NCBI RefSeq assembly: GCF_009709575.1
Contig: NZ_WIXO01000001.1
Coordinates: 1,860,001-1,924,000, forward strand
Direction of reading: 5' to 3'
Length of the DNA: 64,000 nt
DNA from: Streptomyces taklimakanensis
GTDB lineage: Bacteria; Actinomycetota; Actinomycetes; Streptomycetales; Streptomycetaceae
Shown one piece after another: positions 33,853 through 44,679 of this stretch. Every line of letters begins with the position of its first letter. Positions within the stretch are counted from its first letter, which is position 1. The notes beneath the pieces were generated by a model. The model was not told the origin of the DNA, ran no database searches, and saw only the letters and a program-made list of their open reading frames with translations. The position numbers and the translations under genes are program-made.

Positions 33853-34256
33853 CCCCGTGCCGCCCCCACTTCCGACCTCCGACTTCCGGGCCGGGGGCCC
33901 GACCCGCTCCGCCCGGCTCGTGTCACCGGCTCAGCGTAAGCCGGCCGCGCGGTGGCACGTTCGGCCGCGTCCGTCACGGCCTCCCCGCTCACGCGCGGGC
34001 GCGGGGCCGGAGTGTGACGGTCGCCACTCGTGGCGCCGGAGGCCGTGCACCCCGGAGATCGTGAACAACGGCGTGGACCGGGCGAATCGGGGCACCACCT
34101 GACGGTACGCACACGGCCGCGCACGGACCCGCTCTTGCGTGGAAACGATCCCGTGTGGGTACGGTGGTATGACAATCAAGATCACGAGTGGTGTGCCGGG
34201 AAGTCTGGTCGGCAACGTTATCGACGTACCCGAAACCGACCCGGAGGACCCACTCC
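33853..34256. other. Divergent intergenic region, PucR gene to nhaA
   Basis: About 400 bp without a gene that I can support. It should hold the promoters of both flanking genes. The last 120 bp, with a stretch around 34165-34185 that is less GC-rich, probably carry the nhaA promoter. No palindrome stood out. Confidence 0.4.
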
Positions 34257-35606
34257 ATGTCCCAGGCTCCCAAAGAGCGCACCTCCCTGTTCGGACTGCC
34301 GTCGTTCCAGGAGCGCCGCTTCCTGCTGGACGCGCTGCGCACCGAGACGGTCGGCGGCATGCTGCTGCTGGCGGCGGCGGTGGTGGCGCTGACATGGGCG
34401 AACTCCCCCTGGGGAGACGTGTACGAGTCCGTGCGCGACTTCCACTTCGGGATCCCCTCCCTCCACCTGGACCTCTCGGTGGGGCACTGGGCGTCGGACG
34501 GCATCCTGACGATCTTCTTCTTCGTCGCCGGCATCGAACTCAAGCGTGAACTGCTGGTCGGCGAACTGCGCCGGCCGGCCGCTGCGGCGCTGCCGGTGGT
34601 GGCGGCGATCTGCGGCATGGTGGTGCCCGCCCTGTTCTACGTCGCCGTCAACGCGGCGGGCGGCGGACAGATGGACGGCTGGGCCGTGCCCATGGCCACC
34701 GACATCGCCTTCGCGCTCGGTGTGCTGGCCGTGATCGGCACCAACCTGCCCTCGGGCATCCGGGCCTTCCTGCTCACCCTGGCGATCGTCGACGACCTCG
34801 GCGCGATCATCGTCATCGCCCTCTTCTTCACCTCCACCCTCAACCTGCCCGCCCTGGCCGGGGCCGTGGCGGGACTGGCGCTGTTCGGCTTCCTCCACCA
34901 CAAGCTGCACGTGCGGGGTTGGTACGTGTACGTGCCGCTCGGCCTCGTCATCTGGGCGCTGATGCACGCCAGCGGGGTGCACGCCACCATCGCCGGCGTG
35001 GCGATGGGCATGCTGCTGCGGGTGAAGCCGCACCGGGGCAGCGCCGGTTGGGCCGACGAGAAGGAGTCCCCGGCCGAGCGGATCGAGCACAAGGTGCGTC
35101 CGCTGTCGGCGGGCTTCGCGGTGCCGGTGTTCGCGCTCTTCGCGGCGGGTGTCGGCGTCTCCGGCGACGCGTTGGCCGAGACCTTCCGGCAGCCCGAGGC
35201 GCTGGGCGTGATCCTCGGTCTGTTCCTGGGGAAGATCGCGGGTGTCCTCGGGGGCACCTACCTGGCCGCCCGCTTCACCCGCGCCCAGCTCAACGAGGAC
35301 CTGGAGTGGGCCGACGTCGCGGGTGTCTCGATGCTCGCCGGCATCGGCTTCACCGTCTCGCTGTTGGTGGGCGAGCTGGCCTTCGAGGACCCCGTGATCT
35401 CCGAGCACGTCAAGGCCGCCGTGCTGATCGGCTCGTTGGCCTCGGCCCTCTTCGCCTGCGTCTTCCTGCGGATCCGCAACACCAAGTACAAGCGGCTGTG
35501 GGAGGAGGAGAACCGGGACGAGGACCACGACAACGTCCCGGACATCTACCAGCGACTGGCGCGGACCGACCAGGACGCGCCCACCGCGACCGACCGCGAC
35601 GGCTGA
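34257..35606 (+). CDS. nhaA: Na+/H+ antiporter NhaA
   Basis: 449 residues, 11-12 membrane segments. Conserved family motifs: FFFVAGIELKRELLVGELRR, MATDIAFALGVLAVIG and the ion-binding Asp pair in LLTLAIVDDLGAIIVIALFF. The C-terminal helix has GVSMLAGIGFTVSLLVGELA. NhaA exchanges Na+ for H+ for pH and salt homeostasis. A 45-residue charged tail (NRDEDHDNVPDIYQRLARTD) extends beyond the E. coli protein. Start ATG at 34257 with GGAGG nine bases upstream. Confidence 0.95.
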   Translation: MSQAPKERTSLFGLPSFQERRFLLDALRTETVGGMLLLAAAVVALTWANSPWGDVYESVRDFHFGIPSLHLDLSVGHWASDGILTIFFFVAGIELKRELLVGELRRPAAAALPVVAAICGMVVPALFYVAVNAAGGGQMDGWAVPMATDIAFALGVLAVIGTNLPSGIRAFLLTLAIVDDLGAIIVIALFFTSTLNLPALAGAVAGLALFGFLHHKLHVRGWYVYVPLGLVIWALMHASGVHATIAGVAMGMLLRVKPHRGSAGWADEKESPAERIEHKVRPLSAGFAVPVFALFAAGVGVSGDALAETFRQPEALGVILGLFLGKIAGVLGGTYLAARFTRAQLNEDLEWADVAGVSMLAGIGFTVSLLVGELAFEDPVISEHVKAAVLIGSLASALFACVFLRIRNTKYKRLWEEENRDEDHDNVPDIYQRLARTDQDAPTATDRDG

Positions 35607-35615
35607 CACACCCGA

Positions 35616-35633
35616 CCCGCCCCGGGGGGCGGG
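35616..35633. terminator. Hairpin between convergent antiporter genes
   Basis: An 8-bp all-GC stem (35616-35623 with 35626-35633) lies just after the nhaA stop. A second possible pairing of 35626-35639 with 35660-35673 extends into the end of the converging CPA1 gene. Confidence 0.55.
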
Positions 35634-35653
35634 ACCGGCAGGCCACGGAGACG

Positions 35654-36907
35654 TCAGCCGCCGGTCCCGCCCCCCGCGCCGTCGCCGCCCTTCCGAGCCT
35701 TCCCGCGCGGCCCCCTGCCGTCGTCCGGGATGCCCGCCAGTTCCTCGACGTCGAAGACCCGGGCGATCGGGACGTCCGTGCTGCTGTGGGCGACGATCGA
35801 GAAGGCGATGGTGACGGCGATCAGCGTGAAGGCCTCCTCGCCCTGGGGGATCCCGGCCTTGAGCACCAGCAGCCCGTAGACCACCGAGGCGAAGCCCTTG
35901 GGGCCGAACCAGGCCGCGGTGAGCTTCTCCTTCCGATTGAACTCGGTGCCCACCAGGGACAGCAGCAGCGAGGCCGGCCGGATCAGCACGATGGCCAGCA
36001 CCGCCACCGCGTAGCCGCCGACGGACAGGTCACCGAAGAGCTGCGGGGTGAGCAGCGCGCCGAAGACCAGCAGCGCCGCGAACTTCGCCAGCTCGGCCAG
36101 GGACTCGCCCAGCGACTCGAACGCCTCCTTGGCCTCCGGCGCCACGGCGACGATCACCGCGCCGGCGGAGAACGCGGCGAGGTAGGGGTTGGCGTGGGTG
36201 AGGTGGCAGGCCGCGTACAGGATCACGCCGACGGCCAACGGAAGCAGCGGCTGGAGCTTCGGCTCCGCACCCAGCAACCGGAACCGCACCAACCAGTTCA
36301 CCAGTAGCGGGAGGGTCACACCGAAGAGCAGGCCGAGGCCCAGCTCGGTGGCGATCGTGCCGAAGTCGGCGCTCTCGGCGTGCCCGGTGGGCGCGGCGGC
36401 CGCGATGAGGATCAGGACGAAGGGCAGGGCGAGCCCGTCGTTGACCCCGCTCTCGATGTTGAGCAGTTGGCGCAGCCTCGCGGGCACCTCCCTGCGGCCC
36501 ACGATGGCCGAGGCGAACACCGGGTCGGTGGGCGCCAGCACGGCGCCGACCAGGAAGGACGTCGTCCAGTCCAGGCCGACCAGGAAGTGCGTCAGCAGCG
36601 CGACGCCGAGGAACGCCAGGGGCATGCCCAGGCCCAGCGCCCGGGCCGGATTGCGCCAGGCCCGCCGCAGCGCCGGGAAGGAGACGTGCATGCCGTCGGT
36701 GAACAGCACGGCGAACAGGGCCAGGTCGGCGGTGACCGCGACGATGTCGCTGTCCGGGGTGATGTGGATCAGCCCCAGGAAGCCGTCGCTGACCAGGGCG
36801 CCGCCCACCAGGAACAGCAACGACGTGGAGAGGACCGACCGGGCCGCCAGCCCGGACAGCAGCACCGCCGTGAGCAGTGCGACCCCGAAGACGATGACGA
36901 GTACCAT
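35654..36907 (-). CDS. CPA1-type cation:proton antiporter (NhaP-like)
   Basis: 417 residues with about 12-13 membrane helices. The transport-core motifs are FLVGAVLAPTDPVFASAIVG and LLNIESGVNDGLALPFVLIL (Asp of the ND motif), and KLTAAWFGPKGFASVVYGLL is the conserved C-terminal core. The tail is short and Gly-rich with no RCK/TrkA-C domain. ATG at 36907 behind GGGGGAG. Tail to tail with nhaA, giving two unrelated Na+/H+ exchangers side by side. Confidence 0.9.
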   Translation of the reverse strand: MVLVIVFGVALLTAVLLSGLAARSVLSTSLLFLVGGALVSDGFLGLIHITPDSDIVAVTADLALFAVLFTDGMHVSFPALRRAWRNPARALGLGMPLAFLGVALLTHFLVGLDWTTSFLVGAVLAPTDPVFASAIVGRREVPARLRQLLNIESGVNDGLALPFVLILIAAAAPTGHAESADFGTIATELGLGLLFGVTLPLLVNWLVRFRLLGAEPKLQPLLPLAVGVILYAACHLTHANPYLAAFSAGAVIVAVAPEAKEAFESLGESLAELAKFAALLVFGALLTPQLFGDLSVGGYAVAVLAIVLIRPASLLLSLVGTEFNRKEKLTAAWFGPKGFASVVYGLLVLKAGIPQGEEAFTLIAVTIAFSIVAHSSTDVPIARVFDVEELAGIPDDGRGPRGKARKGGDGAGGGTGG

Positions 36908-37009
36908 CCGGCGCTCCCCCGTGGTTGTCGACTTCCGCTGTCGGTCGTGGACCGGCGGGCACCATACCGCCTCCCGGGTCCGGAGGTGCCGGCGGGACTC
37001 GCTTGGCTC

Positions 37010-37026
37010 ATACCCCCTAGGGGTAT
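37010..37026 (+). promoter_or_regulatory. CsoR-type copper operator
   Basis: ATACCCC CTA GGGGTAT: 7-bp perfect arms around 3 bp, the known consensus of the actinobacterial copper-sensing repressor CsoR. It lies 73 bp upstream of the copZ start, so copper should derepress copZ-copA. No csoR gene is in the window. Confidence 0.85.
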
Positions 37027-37099
37027 AGTGTTGTCATCGTCGGGAGCGCGTCCCATCCCCGGGCGCTCCCGTGTACCCATCCGAGGTAGTGGAGAAGAC

Positions 37100-37315
37100 A
37101 TGAGCACCGTCACCACCTACAAGGTCACCGGCATGACCTGCGGCCACTGCGAGGGCGCGGTCACCGAGGAGGTCTCCGGGATCGACGGCGTCACCGAGGT
37201 GAAGGCCAGCGCGCCCGACGGACTGGTCACCGTCACCTCCGATCGCGCCCTGGACGACGAGGCCGTACGCGCCGCCGTCGACGAGGCGGGCTACGAGCTC
37301 GTCGGCCGGGCCTGA
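37100..37315 (+). CDS. copZ: Copper chaperone CopZ (heavy-metal-associated domain)
   Basis: 71 residues forming one HMA domain: [20 protein letters not shown] with the metal-binding MTCGHC motif, and [13 protein letters not shown] at the end. CopZ carries Cu(I) to the CopA ATPase encoded 79 bp downstream. ATG at 37100 behind TGGAGAAGAC. Controlled by the CsoR-type site upstream. Confidence 0.95.
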   Translation: MSTVTTYKVTGMTCGHCEGAVTEEVSGIDGVTEVKASAPDGLVTVTSDRALDDEAVRAAVDEAGYELVGRA

Positions 37316-37394
37316 GCCCGCCCCACCCCGTCCCCGTCGGACCGCACCGCCGCACGTCCCGCCGGTGCGGTCCGACCTCCTTCCGGGAGACAGC

Positions 37395-39707
37395 ATGACC
37401 ACCACCACGACCACCACGACCACCACGGCCGCCGAAGCCCCGGCCGGCGCCGACGAGGTCGAGCTCGCCATCGGCGGGATGACCTGCGCCTCCTGCGCCG
37501 CCCGCGTGGAGAGGAAGCTCAACCGGATGGACGGCGTGACCGCCACGGTCAACTTCGCCACCGAGAGGGCGCGCGTCACCCACGCCGACGGCGTCACCGT
37601 CGACGACCTGATCGCCACCGTCGAGAAGACCGGCTACACCGCTCGGCTGCCCGAGCCCCCCGCCCCGCAACGCGGCGGGGACGGCGCGCGGCGGGCCGAC
37701 GAAGCGAGCGGGGACGACACCGGGGACGGCGGGGCCGACGGGGCCCTGACCGCGCTGCGGCAGCGCTTCCTGGTCTCGCTGACCCTGTCGGTGCCGGTCG
37801 TCCTGCTGTCGATGGTCCCGGCCCTGCAGTTCGAGTACTGGCAGTGGCTCTGCCTGACCCTGGCCGCGCCCGTGGTGGTCTGGGGCGCCCTGCCCTTCCA
37901 CCGCGCGGCCCTGAAGGGCGCGCGGCACGGCGCGGCCACCATGGACACCCTGGTCTCGTTGGGCACCCTCGCCGCCTTCGGCTGGTCGCTGTGGGCCCTG
38001 TTCCTCGGCGACGCCGGGATGCCCGGGATGCGGCACGGCTTCGACCTGACGGTCTCACGCGCCGACGCCTCCTCGGCCCTCTACCTGGAGGTGGCGGCCG
38101 GGGTGACGACCTTCATCCTGCTGGGTCGCTGGCTGGAGGCTCGCTCCAAGCGGAGCGCGGGCGCGGCACTGCGCGCCCTGTTGGAACTGGGCGCGCGGGA
38201 CGTGACCGTGCTGCGCGGAGGCCGCGAGGAGTCGATCCCCGTCGCGGAGCTGAGGGTCGGGACGCGGTTCCTGGTCCGCCCCGGCGAGAAGATCGCCACC
38301 GACGGCCGCGTGGTGGAGGGGGCCTCGGCCGTGGACGCCTCGATGCTCACCGGCGAGTCGGTACCGGTGGACGTCGGGGTGGGCGACACGGTCACCGGCG
38401 CCACCGTCAACACCTCCGGGCGCCTGGTGGTGGAGGCCACCCGGGTGGGCTCCGACACCCAGCTGGCCCGCATGGCGCGCATGGTGGAGGACGCCCAGAA
38501 CGGCAAGGCCGAGGTACAGCGGCTGGCCGACCGGGTCTCGGCGGTGTTCGTCCCGGTGGTGCTGCTGATCGCGCTGGCCACCCTGGGGTACTGGCTGGGC
38601 ACCGGCGAGGGGCCGGCCGCCGCGTTCACCGCAGCGGTCGCCGTCCTGATCATCGCCTGCCCCTGCGCCCTGGGCCTGGCCACCCCCACCGCCCTGATGG
38701 TCGGCACCGGACGCGGCGCCCAGCTCGGCATCCTCATCAAGGGACCGGAGGTGCTGGAGTCCACCCGCGCCGTGGACACCGTCGTGCTGGACAAGACCGG
38801 AACCGTCACCACCGGCAGGATGACCCTCCGGGCCGTCCACGTCGCCCGAGGCGAGGACGAGACCGAGGTGCTGCGCCTGGCCGGCGCCCTGGAGCACGCC
38901 TCCGAGCACCCCGTCGCCCGGGCGATCGCCGCCGCGGCGATCGAGAGGGTCGGCCCCCTGCCCACGCCCGAGGACTTCGTCAACCTCCCCGGCCTGGGCG
39001 TACGGGGCACCGTCGAGGGCGGCGAGGTCGCCGTCGGCCGAGGGGGACCGTCGGCCGGGTTCGCCGCGGAACTCCCCCCGGAGCTGGCCGAGGCCCGCGC
39101 CGCGGCCGAGGCCGAGGGGCACACCGCCGTCGTCGTCGTCCGGGACGGACGGGCACGGGGCGTCCTGGCGGTGGCCGACGCGGTGAAGGAGACCAGCGCC
39201 GAGGCCGTCGCCCGGCTCCGTGCCCTGGGACTGACCCCCATCCTGCTCACCGGCGACAACCGGGCCGTGGCCGAGTCCGTCGCCCGGGAGGTCGGCATCG
39301 AGGAGGTGATCGCGGAGGTCATGCCGCAGGACAAGGTCGACGCCGTTCGGCGGCTCCAGACCGAGGGCCGCAGCGTGGCCATGGTCGGTGACGGGGTCAA
39401 CGACGCCGCCGCCCTGGCCCAGGCCGATCTCGGCCTGGCCATGGGAACGGGGACCGACGCCGCCATCGAGGCCGGCGACCTCACCCTGGTCCGCGGCGAC
39501 CTGCGGGTGGCCGCCGACGCCATCCGACTGGCCCGACGCACCCTGGGCACGATCAAGGGCAACCTCTTCTGGGCCTTCGGCTACAACGTCGCGGCCCTGC
39601 CGCTGGCCGCCGCCGGACTGCTCAACCCGATGATCGCCGGGGCCGCCATGGCCTTCTCCTCCGTCTTCGTCGTCACCAACAGCCTGCGGCTGCGCACCTT
39701 CCGCTAG
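37395..39707 (+). CDS. copA: Copper-exporting P1B-type ATPase CopA
   Basis: 770 residues. An unusual run of ten Thr (2-11) precedes an HMA domain with GMTCASC (C31, C34). Membrane helices carry the Cu(I) site CPC (422-424). Cytoplasmic motifs are TGES in the actuator domain, DKTGT (D466 phosphorylated), SEHPVA in the nucleotide domain and [12 protein letters not shown]. It pumps Cu(I) out using ATP and is probably co-transcribed with copZ. Start ATG at 37395 with GGGAG. The Thr run is coded by ACC/ACG repeats and may vary in length between strains. Confidence 0.95.
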   Translation: MTTTTTTTTTTAAEAPAGADEVELAIGGMTCASCAARVERKLNRMDGVTATVNFATERARVTHADGVTVDDLIATVEKTGYTARLPEPPAPQRGGDGARRADEASGDDTGDGGADGALTALRQRFLVSLTLSVPVVLLSMVPALQFEYWQWLCLTLAAPVVVWGALPFHRAALKGARHGAATMDTLVSLGTLAAFGWSLWALFLGDAGMPGMRHGFDLTVSRADASSALYLEVAAGVTTFILLGRWLEARSKRSAGAALRALLELGARDVTVLRGGREESIPVAELRVGTRFLVRPGEKIATDGRVVEGASAVDASMLTGESVPVDVGVGDTVTGATVNTSGRLVVEATRVGSDTQLARMARMVEDAQNGKAEVQRLADRVSAVFVPVVLLIALATLGYWLGTGEGPAAAFTAAVAVLIIACPCALGLATPTALMVGTGRGAQLGILIKGPEVLESTRAVDTVVLDKTGTVTTGRMTLRAVHVARGEDETEVLRLAGALEHASEHPVARAIAAAAIERVGPLPTPEDFVNLPGLGVRGTVEGGEVAVGRGGPSAGFAAELPPELAEARAAAEAEGHTAVVVVRDGRARGVLAVADAVKETSAEAVARLRALGLTPILLTGDNRAVAESVAREVGIEEVIAEVMPQDKVDAVRRLQTEGRSVAMVGDGVNDAAALAQADLGLAMGTGTDAAIEAGDLTLVRGDLRVAADAIRLARRTLGTIKGNLFWAFGYNVAALPLAAAGLLNPMIAGAAMAFSSVFVVTNSLRLRTFR

Positions 39708-39771
39708 GGCGGTCCTCCGGGGGCGTCCGGGCACGGGGAAGCGGCGGAGAGTGCGGCGGAGAGGCAAGCAG

Positions 39772-39820
39772 AAGCGCCCCGAGCGACGAGTCCCCCCACG
39801 GGCCCGTCGACGGGGCGCTT
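39772..39820. terminator. Terminator after copA
   Basis: A 10-bp perfect outer stem AAGCGCCCCG / CGGGGCGCTT (39772-39781, 39811-39820), extended inside by a second CGACG/CGTCG stem, begins about 65 bp after the copA stop. Confidence 0.75.
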
Positions 39821-40150
39821 CCCTTCTCCCGGTCATGGACTCCCCCCACGGGATCCTGGCCGGGTGCCTGCCGGGCGACGTGCGGGCGGGAGGGCCGCTC
39901 AAGCTCCCCCGAGGCACGTCGCTCCGCGGACCGCCGTTCTCGTCCCCCACAGACGAAAACGACGGGCGGCGGTGGCTCCGCCGGAGTACCGACCGCCACC
40001 CCGTTAGACACGCGACCCCGGCCGATGGTTACCCCCCAATTCGTGTGACCTGCGTCACCGCCTCCTCCGTGGCGCGACCGCACCACGGCCGCGCCACACC
40101 GCGCCCCTCCGCGCGCCCGGTGCGCCTGGGCGCACCGGGAAACGGAAAGA
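39821..40150. other. Gap between convergent copA and citrate synthase genes
   Basis: About 330 bp between two terminators with no supported gene. A minus-strand frame starting GTG near 40012 (MSNGVAVGTPAEPPPPVVFV) runs through to the copA end and is probably not real. The stretch does contain a Crp-like palindrome at 40045-40058. Confidence 0.4.
40045..40058. promoter_or_regulatory. Crp-like palindrome
   Basis: GTGAC CTGC GTCAC is a perfect inverted repeat. Read on the minus strand it also fits GTG-N6-G-N-CAC, the motif reported for S. coelicolor Crp. It sits in a convergent gap with no downstream gene, so its target is unclear. Confidence 0.4.
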
Positions 40151-40185
40151 GGCCCCGCTCCGCCCCTGGGGTGCGGAACGGGGCC
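40151..40185. terminator. Terminator after citrate synthase
   Basis: A 13-bp stem (40151-40163 with 40173-40185, one mismatch) and 9-nt loop lies about 70 bp downstream of the minus-strand citrate synthase stop. Confidence 0.75.
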
Positions 40186-40255
40186 CGGGGGCCCGGGGCG
40201 GGCGCGGCGCGACGCGGCCGTGGTGCGCCGGCGCCGCCCGGTCACGGCGGCCCGG

Positions 40256-41560
<1,305 letters not shown>

Positions 41561-41702
41561 GTCATCCCTCACCGACGTAGTGCCTCTTCTTCGAGGTGCT
41601 TGAGGTGCCCTGACTTCTCTCCACTGTCTCCCACGCGGTGCCGTGCGGTGCACTCGGGGTCGGCCAGTGGGCCCTCGGGTGGCACGGAGTGCCTCAGGAA
41701 AG

Positions 41703-43928
41703 TTACGCGGGGTGTGGCGTGCCGCGCAATCGATGATCCAGAGCCGTACAGCGCCGCCCCGCGGAGACCGTCCGCACGGCCTGCCCCAGCGCCCTGCGCG
41801 AGCCCACCAACACCACCAGGCGTTTGGCCCTCGTCACGGCCGTGTAGAGCAGGTTGCGCTGCAGCATCATCCACGCCCCGGTGGTGACCGGCACGACCAC
41901 CGCCGGGTACTCGCTGCCCTGGGAACGGTGGATCGTCACCGCGTAGGCGTGCGCGAGCTCGTCCAGTTCGTCGAAGTCGTACCCCACCTCCTCGTCCTCG
42001 TCGGTGCGCACGGTCAGTCGCTGTTCGTCCACGTCCAGGGCGGTCACCACGCCCACCGTGCCGTTGAAGACCCCGTTGGCGCCCTTCTCGTAGTTGTTGC
42101 GGATCTGAGTCACCTTGTCACCCACCCGGAAAACCCTCCCGCCGAAGCGCTTCTCCGGAACGTCCGGACGGGCGGGGGTGATGGCCTGCTGGAGCAGGCC
42201 GTTCAGGGTGCCCGCGCCGGCCGGGCCGCGGTGCATCGGGGCGAGCACCTGCACGTCACGGCGCGGGTCGAGGCCGAACTTCGCGGGGATGCGCCGGGTC
42301 GCCACGTCCACGGTGAGCCTCCCGGCCTCCTCGGTGTCGTCCTCGACGAAGAGGAAGAAGTCCGACAGGCCCCGGGTGATCGGGGGCTGTCCCGCGTTGA
42401 TGCGGTGGGCGTTGGTCACCACCCCGGACTGCTGGGCCTGCCGGAAGATCCGCGTCAGCCGCACGGACGGGATCGGGCCGCCCTCGGCGAGCAGATCGCG
42501 CAGCACCTCCCCCGCGCCCACCGAGGGGAGCTGGTCCACGTCCCCCACCAGCAGCAGGTGGGCCCCCGGCGGCACGGCCTTGATCAGCTTGTTGGCCAGC
42601 AGCAGATCGAGCATCGACGCCTCGTCCACGACGACCAGGTCGGCCTCCAGCGGGCGCTCGCGGTCGTACGCGGCGTCTCCGCCGGGCTTGAGCTCCAGCA
42701 GCCGGTGCACGGTGGAGGCCTCGGCGCCGGTCAGCTCCGACAGCCGCTTGGCCGCCCGGCCCGTCGGCGCGGCCAGCACCACCTTCGCCCCCTTGGCGCG
42801 GGCCAGCTCCACCACCGACCGCACGGTGAAGGACTTGCCGCAGCCGGGGCCGCCGGTGAGCACCGCGACCTTCTCGGTGAGCGCCAGCCGCACCGCGTCC
42901 CGCTGTTCGGAGGCCAGCTCGGCGCCGGTGCGCCGCGCCAGCCAGGACAGGGCCACCTCCCAGTCGACGTTCCGGAAGGCGGGGATGCGGTCCTCCTCGG
43001 TGCGCAGCAGCCGCAGCAGCTGGGCCGCCAGCGACAGCTCGGCCCGGTGGAAGGGCACCAGGTAGACCGCCGTGACCGTCTCCCCCGGGCGCTGCGGGTC
43101 GGGGACGGGCTCGCGCACCACTCCCTCCTCCTCGCCCGCCAGCTCCCCCAGGCACTCGATGACCAGGCCGGTGTCCACCTGCAGCAGCTTCACGGTGTCG
43201 GCGATCAGCCGCTCCTCGGGCAGGTAGCAGTGCCCCTGGTCGGCCGACTGCGACAGCGCGTACTGGAGGCCGGCCTTGACCCGGTCCGGACTGTCGTGGG
43301 GGATGCCGACGGCCTGGGCGATCCGGTCGGCGGTGAGGAAACCGATGCCCCACACGTCGGCGGCCAGTCGGTAGGGCTGGTTCCGCACCACCGAGATCGA
43401 GGCGTCGCCGTACTTCTTGTAGATGCGCACCGCGATCGAGGTGGAGACCCCCACCCCCTGGAGGAAGACCATCACCTCCTTGATGGCCTTCTGCTCCTCC
43501 CAGGCGGCCCCGATCAGCTTCGTCCGCTTCGGGCCGAGGCCGGGCACCTCGATCAGCCGCTCCGGCTCGGACTCGATGACGTCCAGCGTCCGGAGCCCGA
43601 AGTGGTCCACGATCCGTTCGGCGATCCGCGGCCCGATGCCCTTGATCAGCCCGGAGCCCAGGTAGCGCCGGATGCCCTGGACGGTGGCGGGCAGCACCGT
43701 CGTGTAGTTGTCCACGTGGAACTGTCTGCCGTACTGCGGGTGGGAGCCCCAGCGGCCCTCCATCCGCAGCGACTCCCCGACCTGCGCGCCCAGCAGCGAG
43801 CCGACGACGGTGAGCAGCTCGCCGCCGCCGCGTCCGGGGTCGACGCGGGCGACGGTGTAGCCGTTTTCCTCGTTGGCGTAGGTGATGCGCTCGAGGACGC
43901 CCTCGAGCACGGCGGGTCGGAACGACAT
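41703..43928 (-). CDS. recD2: RecD-like (RecD2) DNA helicase
   Basis: 741 residues of the RecD2 group, which works without RecBC. An N-terminal OB/HhH region (GSGLIKGIGPRIAERIVDHF, VPGLGPKRTKLIG) is followed by SF1B helicase motifs: I (VAVLTGGPGCGKSFTVRSVV, about 355), II (LVVVDEASMLDLLLANKLIK), III (LLVGDVDQLPSVGAGEVLRD), V-VI (LAHAYAVTIHRSQGSEYPAV, NLLYTAVTRAKRLVVLVG). A 5'-3' helicase linked to genome maintenance. ATG at 43928 gives the usual MSFRPAVLEGVLERITY start; the ribosome site is weak. Confidence 0.93.
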   Translation of the reverse strand: MSFRPAVLEGVLERITYANEENGYTVARVDPGRGGGELLTVVGSLLGAQVGESLRMEGRWGSHPQYGRQFHVDNYTTVLPATVQGIRRYLGSGLIKGIGPRIAERIVDHFGLRTLDVIESEPERLIEVPGLGPKRTKLIGAAWEEQKAIKEVMVFLQGVGVSTSIAVRIYKKYGDASISVVRNQPYRLAADVWGIGFLTADRIAQAVGIPHDSPDRVKAGLQYALSQSADQGHCYLPEERLIADTVKLLQVDTGLVIECLGELAGEEEGVVREPVPDPQRPGETVTAVYLVPFHRAELSLAAQLLRLLRTEEDRIPAFRNVDWEVALSWLARRTGAELASEQRDAVRLALTEKVAVLTGGPGCGKSFTVRSVVELARAKGAKVVLAAPTGRAAKRLSELTGAEASTVHRLLELKPGGDAAYDRERPLEADLVVVDEASMLDLLLANKLIKAVPPGAHLLLVGDVDQLPSVGAGEVLRDLLAEGGPIPSVRLTRIFRQAQQSGVVTNAHRINAGQPPITRGLSDFFLFVEDDTEEAGRLTVDVATRRIPAKFGLDPRRDVQVLAPMHRGPAGAGTLNGLLQQAITPARPDVPEKRFGGRVFRVGDKVTQIRNNYEKGANGVFNGTVGVVTALDVDEQRLTVRTDEDEEVGYDFDELDELAHAYAVTIHRSQGSEYPAVVVPVTTGAWMMLQRNLLYTAVTRAKRLVVLVGSRRALGQAVRTVSAGRRCTALDHRLRGTPHPA

Positions 43929-44335
43929 GTCACAGACCGTAACCCCGACCGCCGACAACCGGGCACTCCGGGGACGAAGTCCCCGGCGCCGGGTGGCCGC
44001 CGGACCTTACGAGGGGCCCGGCCGTGCGGCCGGGCCCCTCGTGTCCCCCCGTCGGTCTCTCCCCCGTCGTCCCTCCCCGGTGCGACCGACACCACCTATG
44101 ACCCACGACACACCGGAACGGTTGCACGCCCGTCCGTGATTTTCTCGCCGGTTCCGGACGGGTGCGTCCTGAGGCGCGCACGGGGGTGGATTCGGCGCGG
44201 CTCCGGGTACCCGGCAAGCACCCCGGCCGCGGTCCCGGGAGCCCGGGACCCGCGACGGGAGGAGTGACGGGACAACCACCGAGACAGCCACCGAGAGAAC
44301 GACCGAGACAGCGACGAGACGGTGAGGAGCGGCTC
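43929..44335. other. Intergenic region with a strong hairpin
   Basis: About 400 bp between the divergent recD2 gene and a small plus-strand gene. It holds a perfect 15-bp stem with a 4-nt loop (44009-44023 with 44028-44042), of terminator strength although no gene ends here. Further right, 44130-44165 has a weaker CGTCCG / CGGACG pairing, and 44275-44325 has short GAGACAGC-like direct repeats just before the small gene. No RNA gene was recognised. Confidence 0.5.
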
Positions 44336-44551
44336 ATGAGCGGCTGGACGCCATCACAGGCCGAGGGCGAGCGGGGGGACGACGAGGGCGTCGACCAGAC
44401 GCGCGGGTTGAGCGAGCGGCACGCCGCCGAGGCCGCCTCCGAGAAGAAGGGCGCGGGCACGGGCGACGCGACCCCGGACACCCCCTCGCAGGCCGAGGGC
44501 GGCCGCACCGGCGAGGAGGGCGGCGAACAGGACCGCGGCGGCGCGCGGTGA
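44336..44551 (+). CDS. Small acidic hydrophilic protein, unknown function
   Basis: 71 residues, ATG behind GAGGAG. Very polar, rich in Glu, Gly and Asp, with no Cys and probably disordered. TPSQAEG occurs twice (GWTPSQAEGERGDD and DTPSQAEGGRTGEE), dividing the chain into two related halves; LSERHAAEAASEKKG lies between. Followed by two hairpins. Similar short proteins occur in other streptomycetes without known function. Confidence 0.6.
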   Translation: MSGWTPSQAEGERGDDEGVDQTRGLSERHAAEAASEKKGAGTGDATPDTPSQAEGGRTGEEGGEQDRGGAR

Positions 44552-44553
44552 CG

Positions 44554-44587
44554 CCGCCGTCGCCTCCCGGGCGGGAGGCGACGGCGG
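44554..44587 (+). terminator. Terminator after the small acidic protein gene
   Basis: A perfect 15-bp stem (44554-44568 with 44573-44587) and 4-nt loop starts two bases after the stop codon. Confidence 0.85.
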
Positions 44588-44590
44588 TTC

Positions 44591-44625
44591 GGCACGGTCC
44601 ACGGCGCGACGTGGTGGACCGTGCC
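44591..44625 (-). terminator. Second hairpin, likely for the leftward sugar operon
   Basis: An 11-bp perfect stem (44591-44601 with 44615-44625) lies about 55 bp beyond the last minus-strand gene of the sugar operon. Tandem with the preceding hairpin, it gives each converging unit its own terminator. Confidence 0.7.
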
Positions 44626-44679
44626 CGTCCTCGGGGTGCCGCGGCGCGCGGCACGGCGGCCCGTGGGGCCGCGGCCGGG

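Noticed and set aside
39850..40060. Possible riboswitch (c-di-AMP type considered) between copA and citrate synthase
   Set aside because: No conserved core could be matched and no gene lies downstream on either strand.
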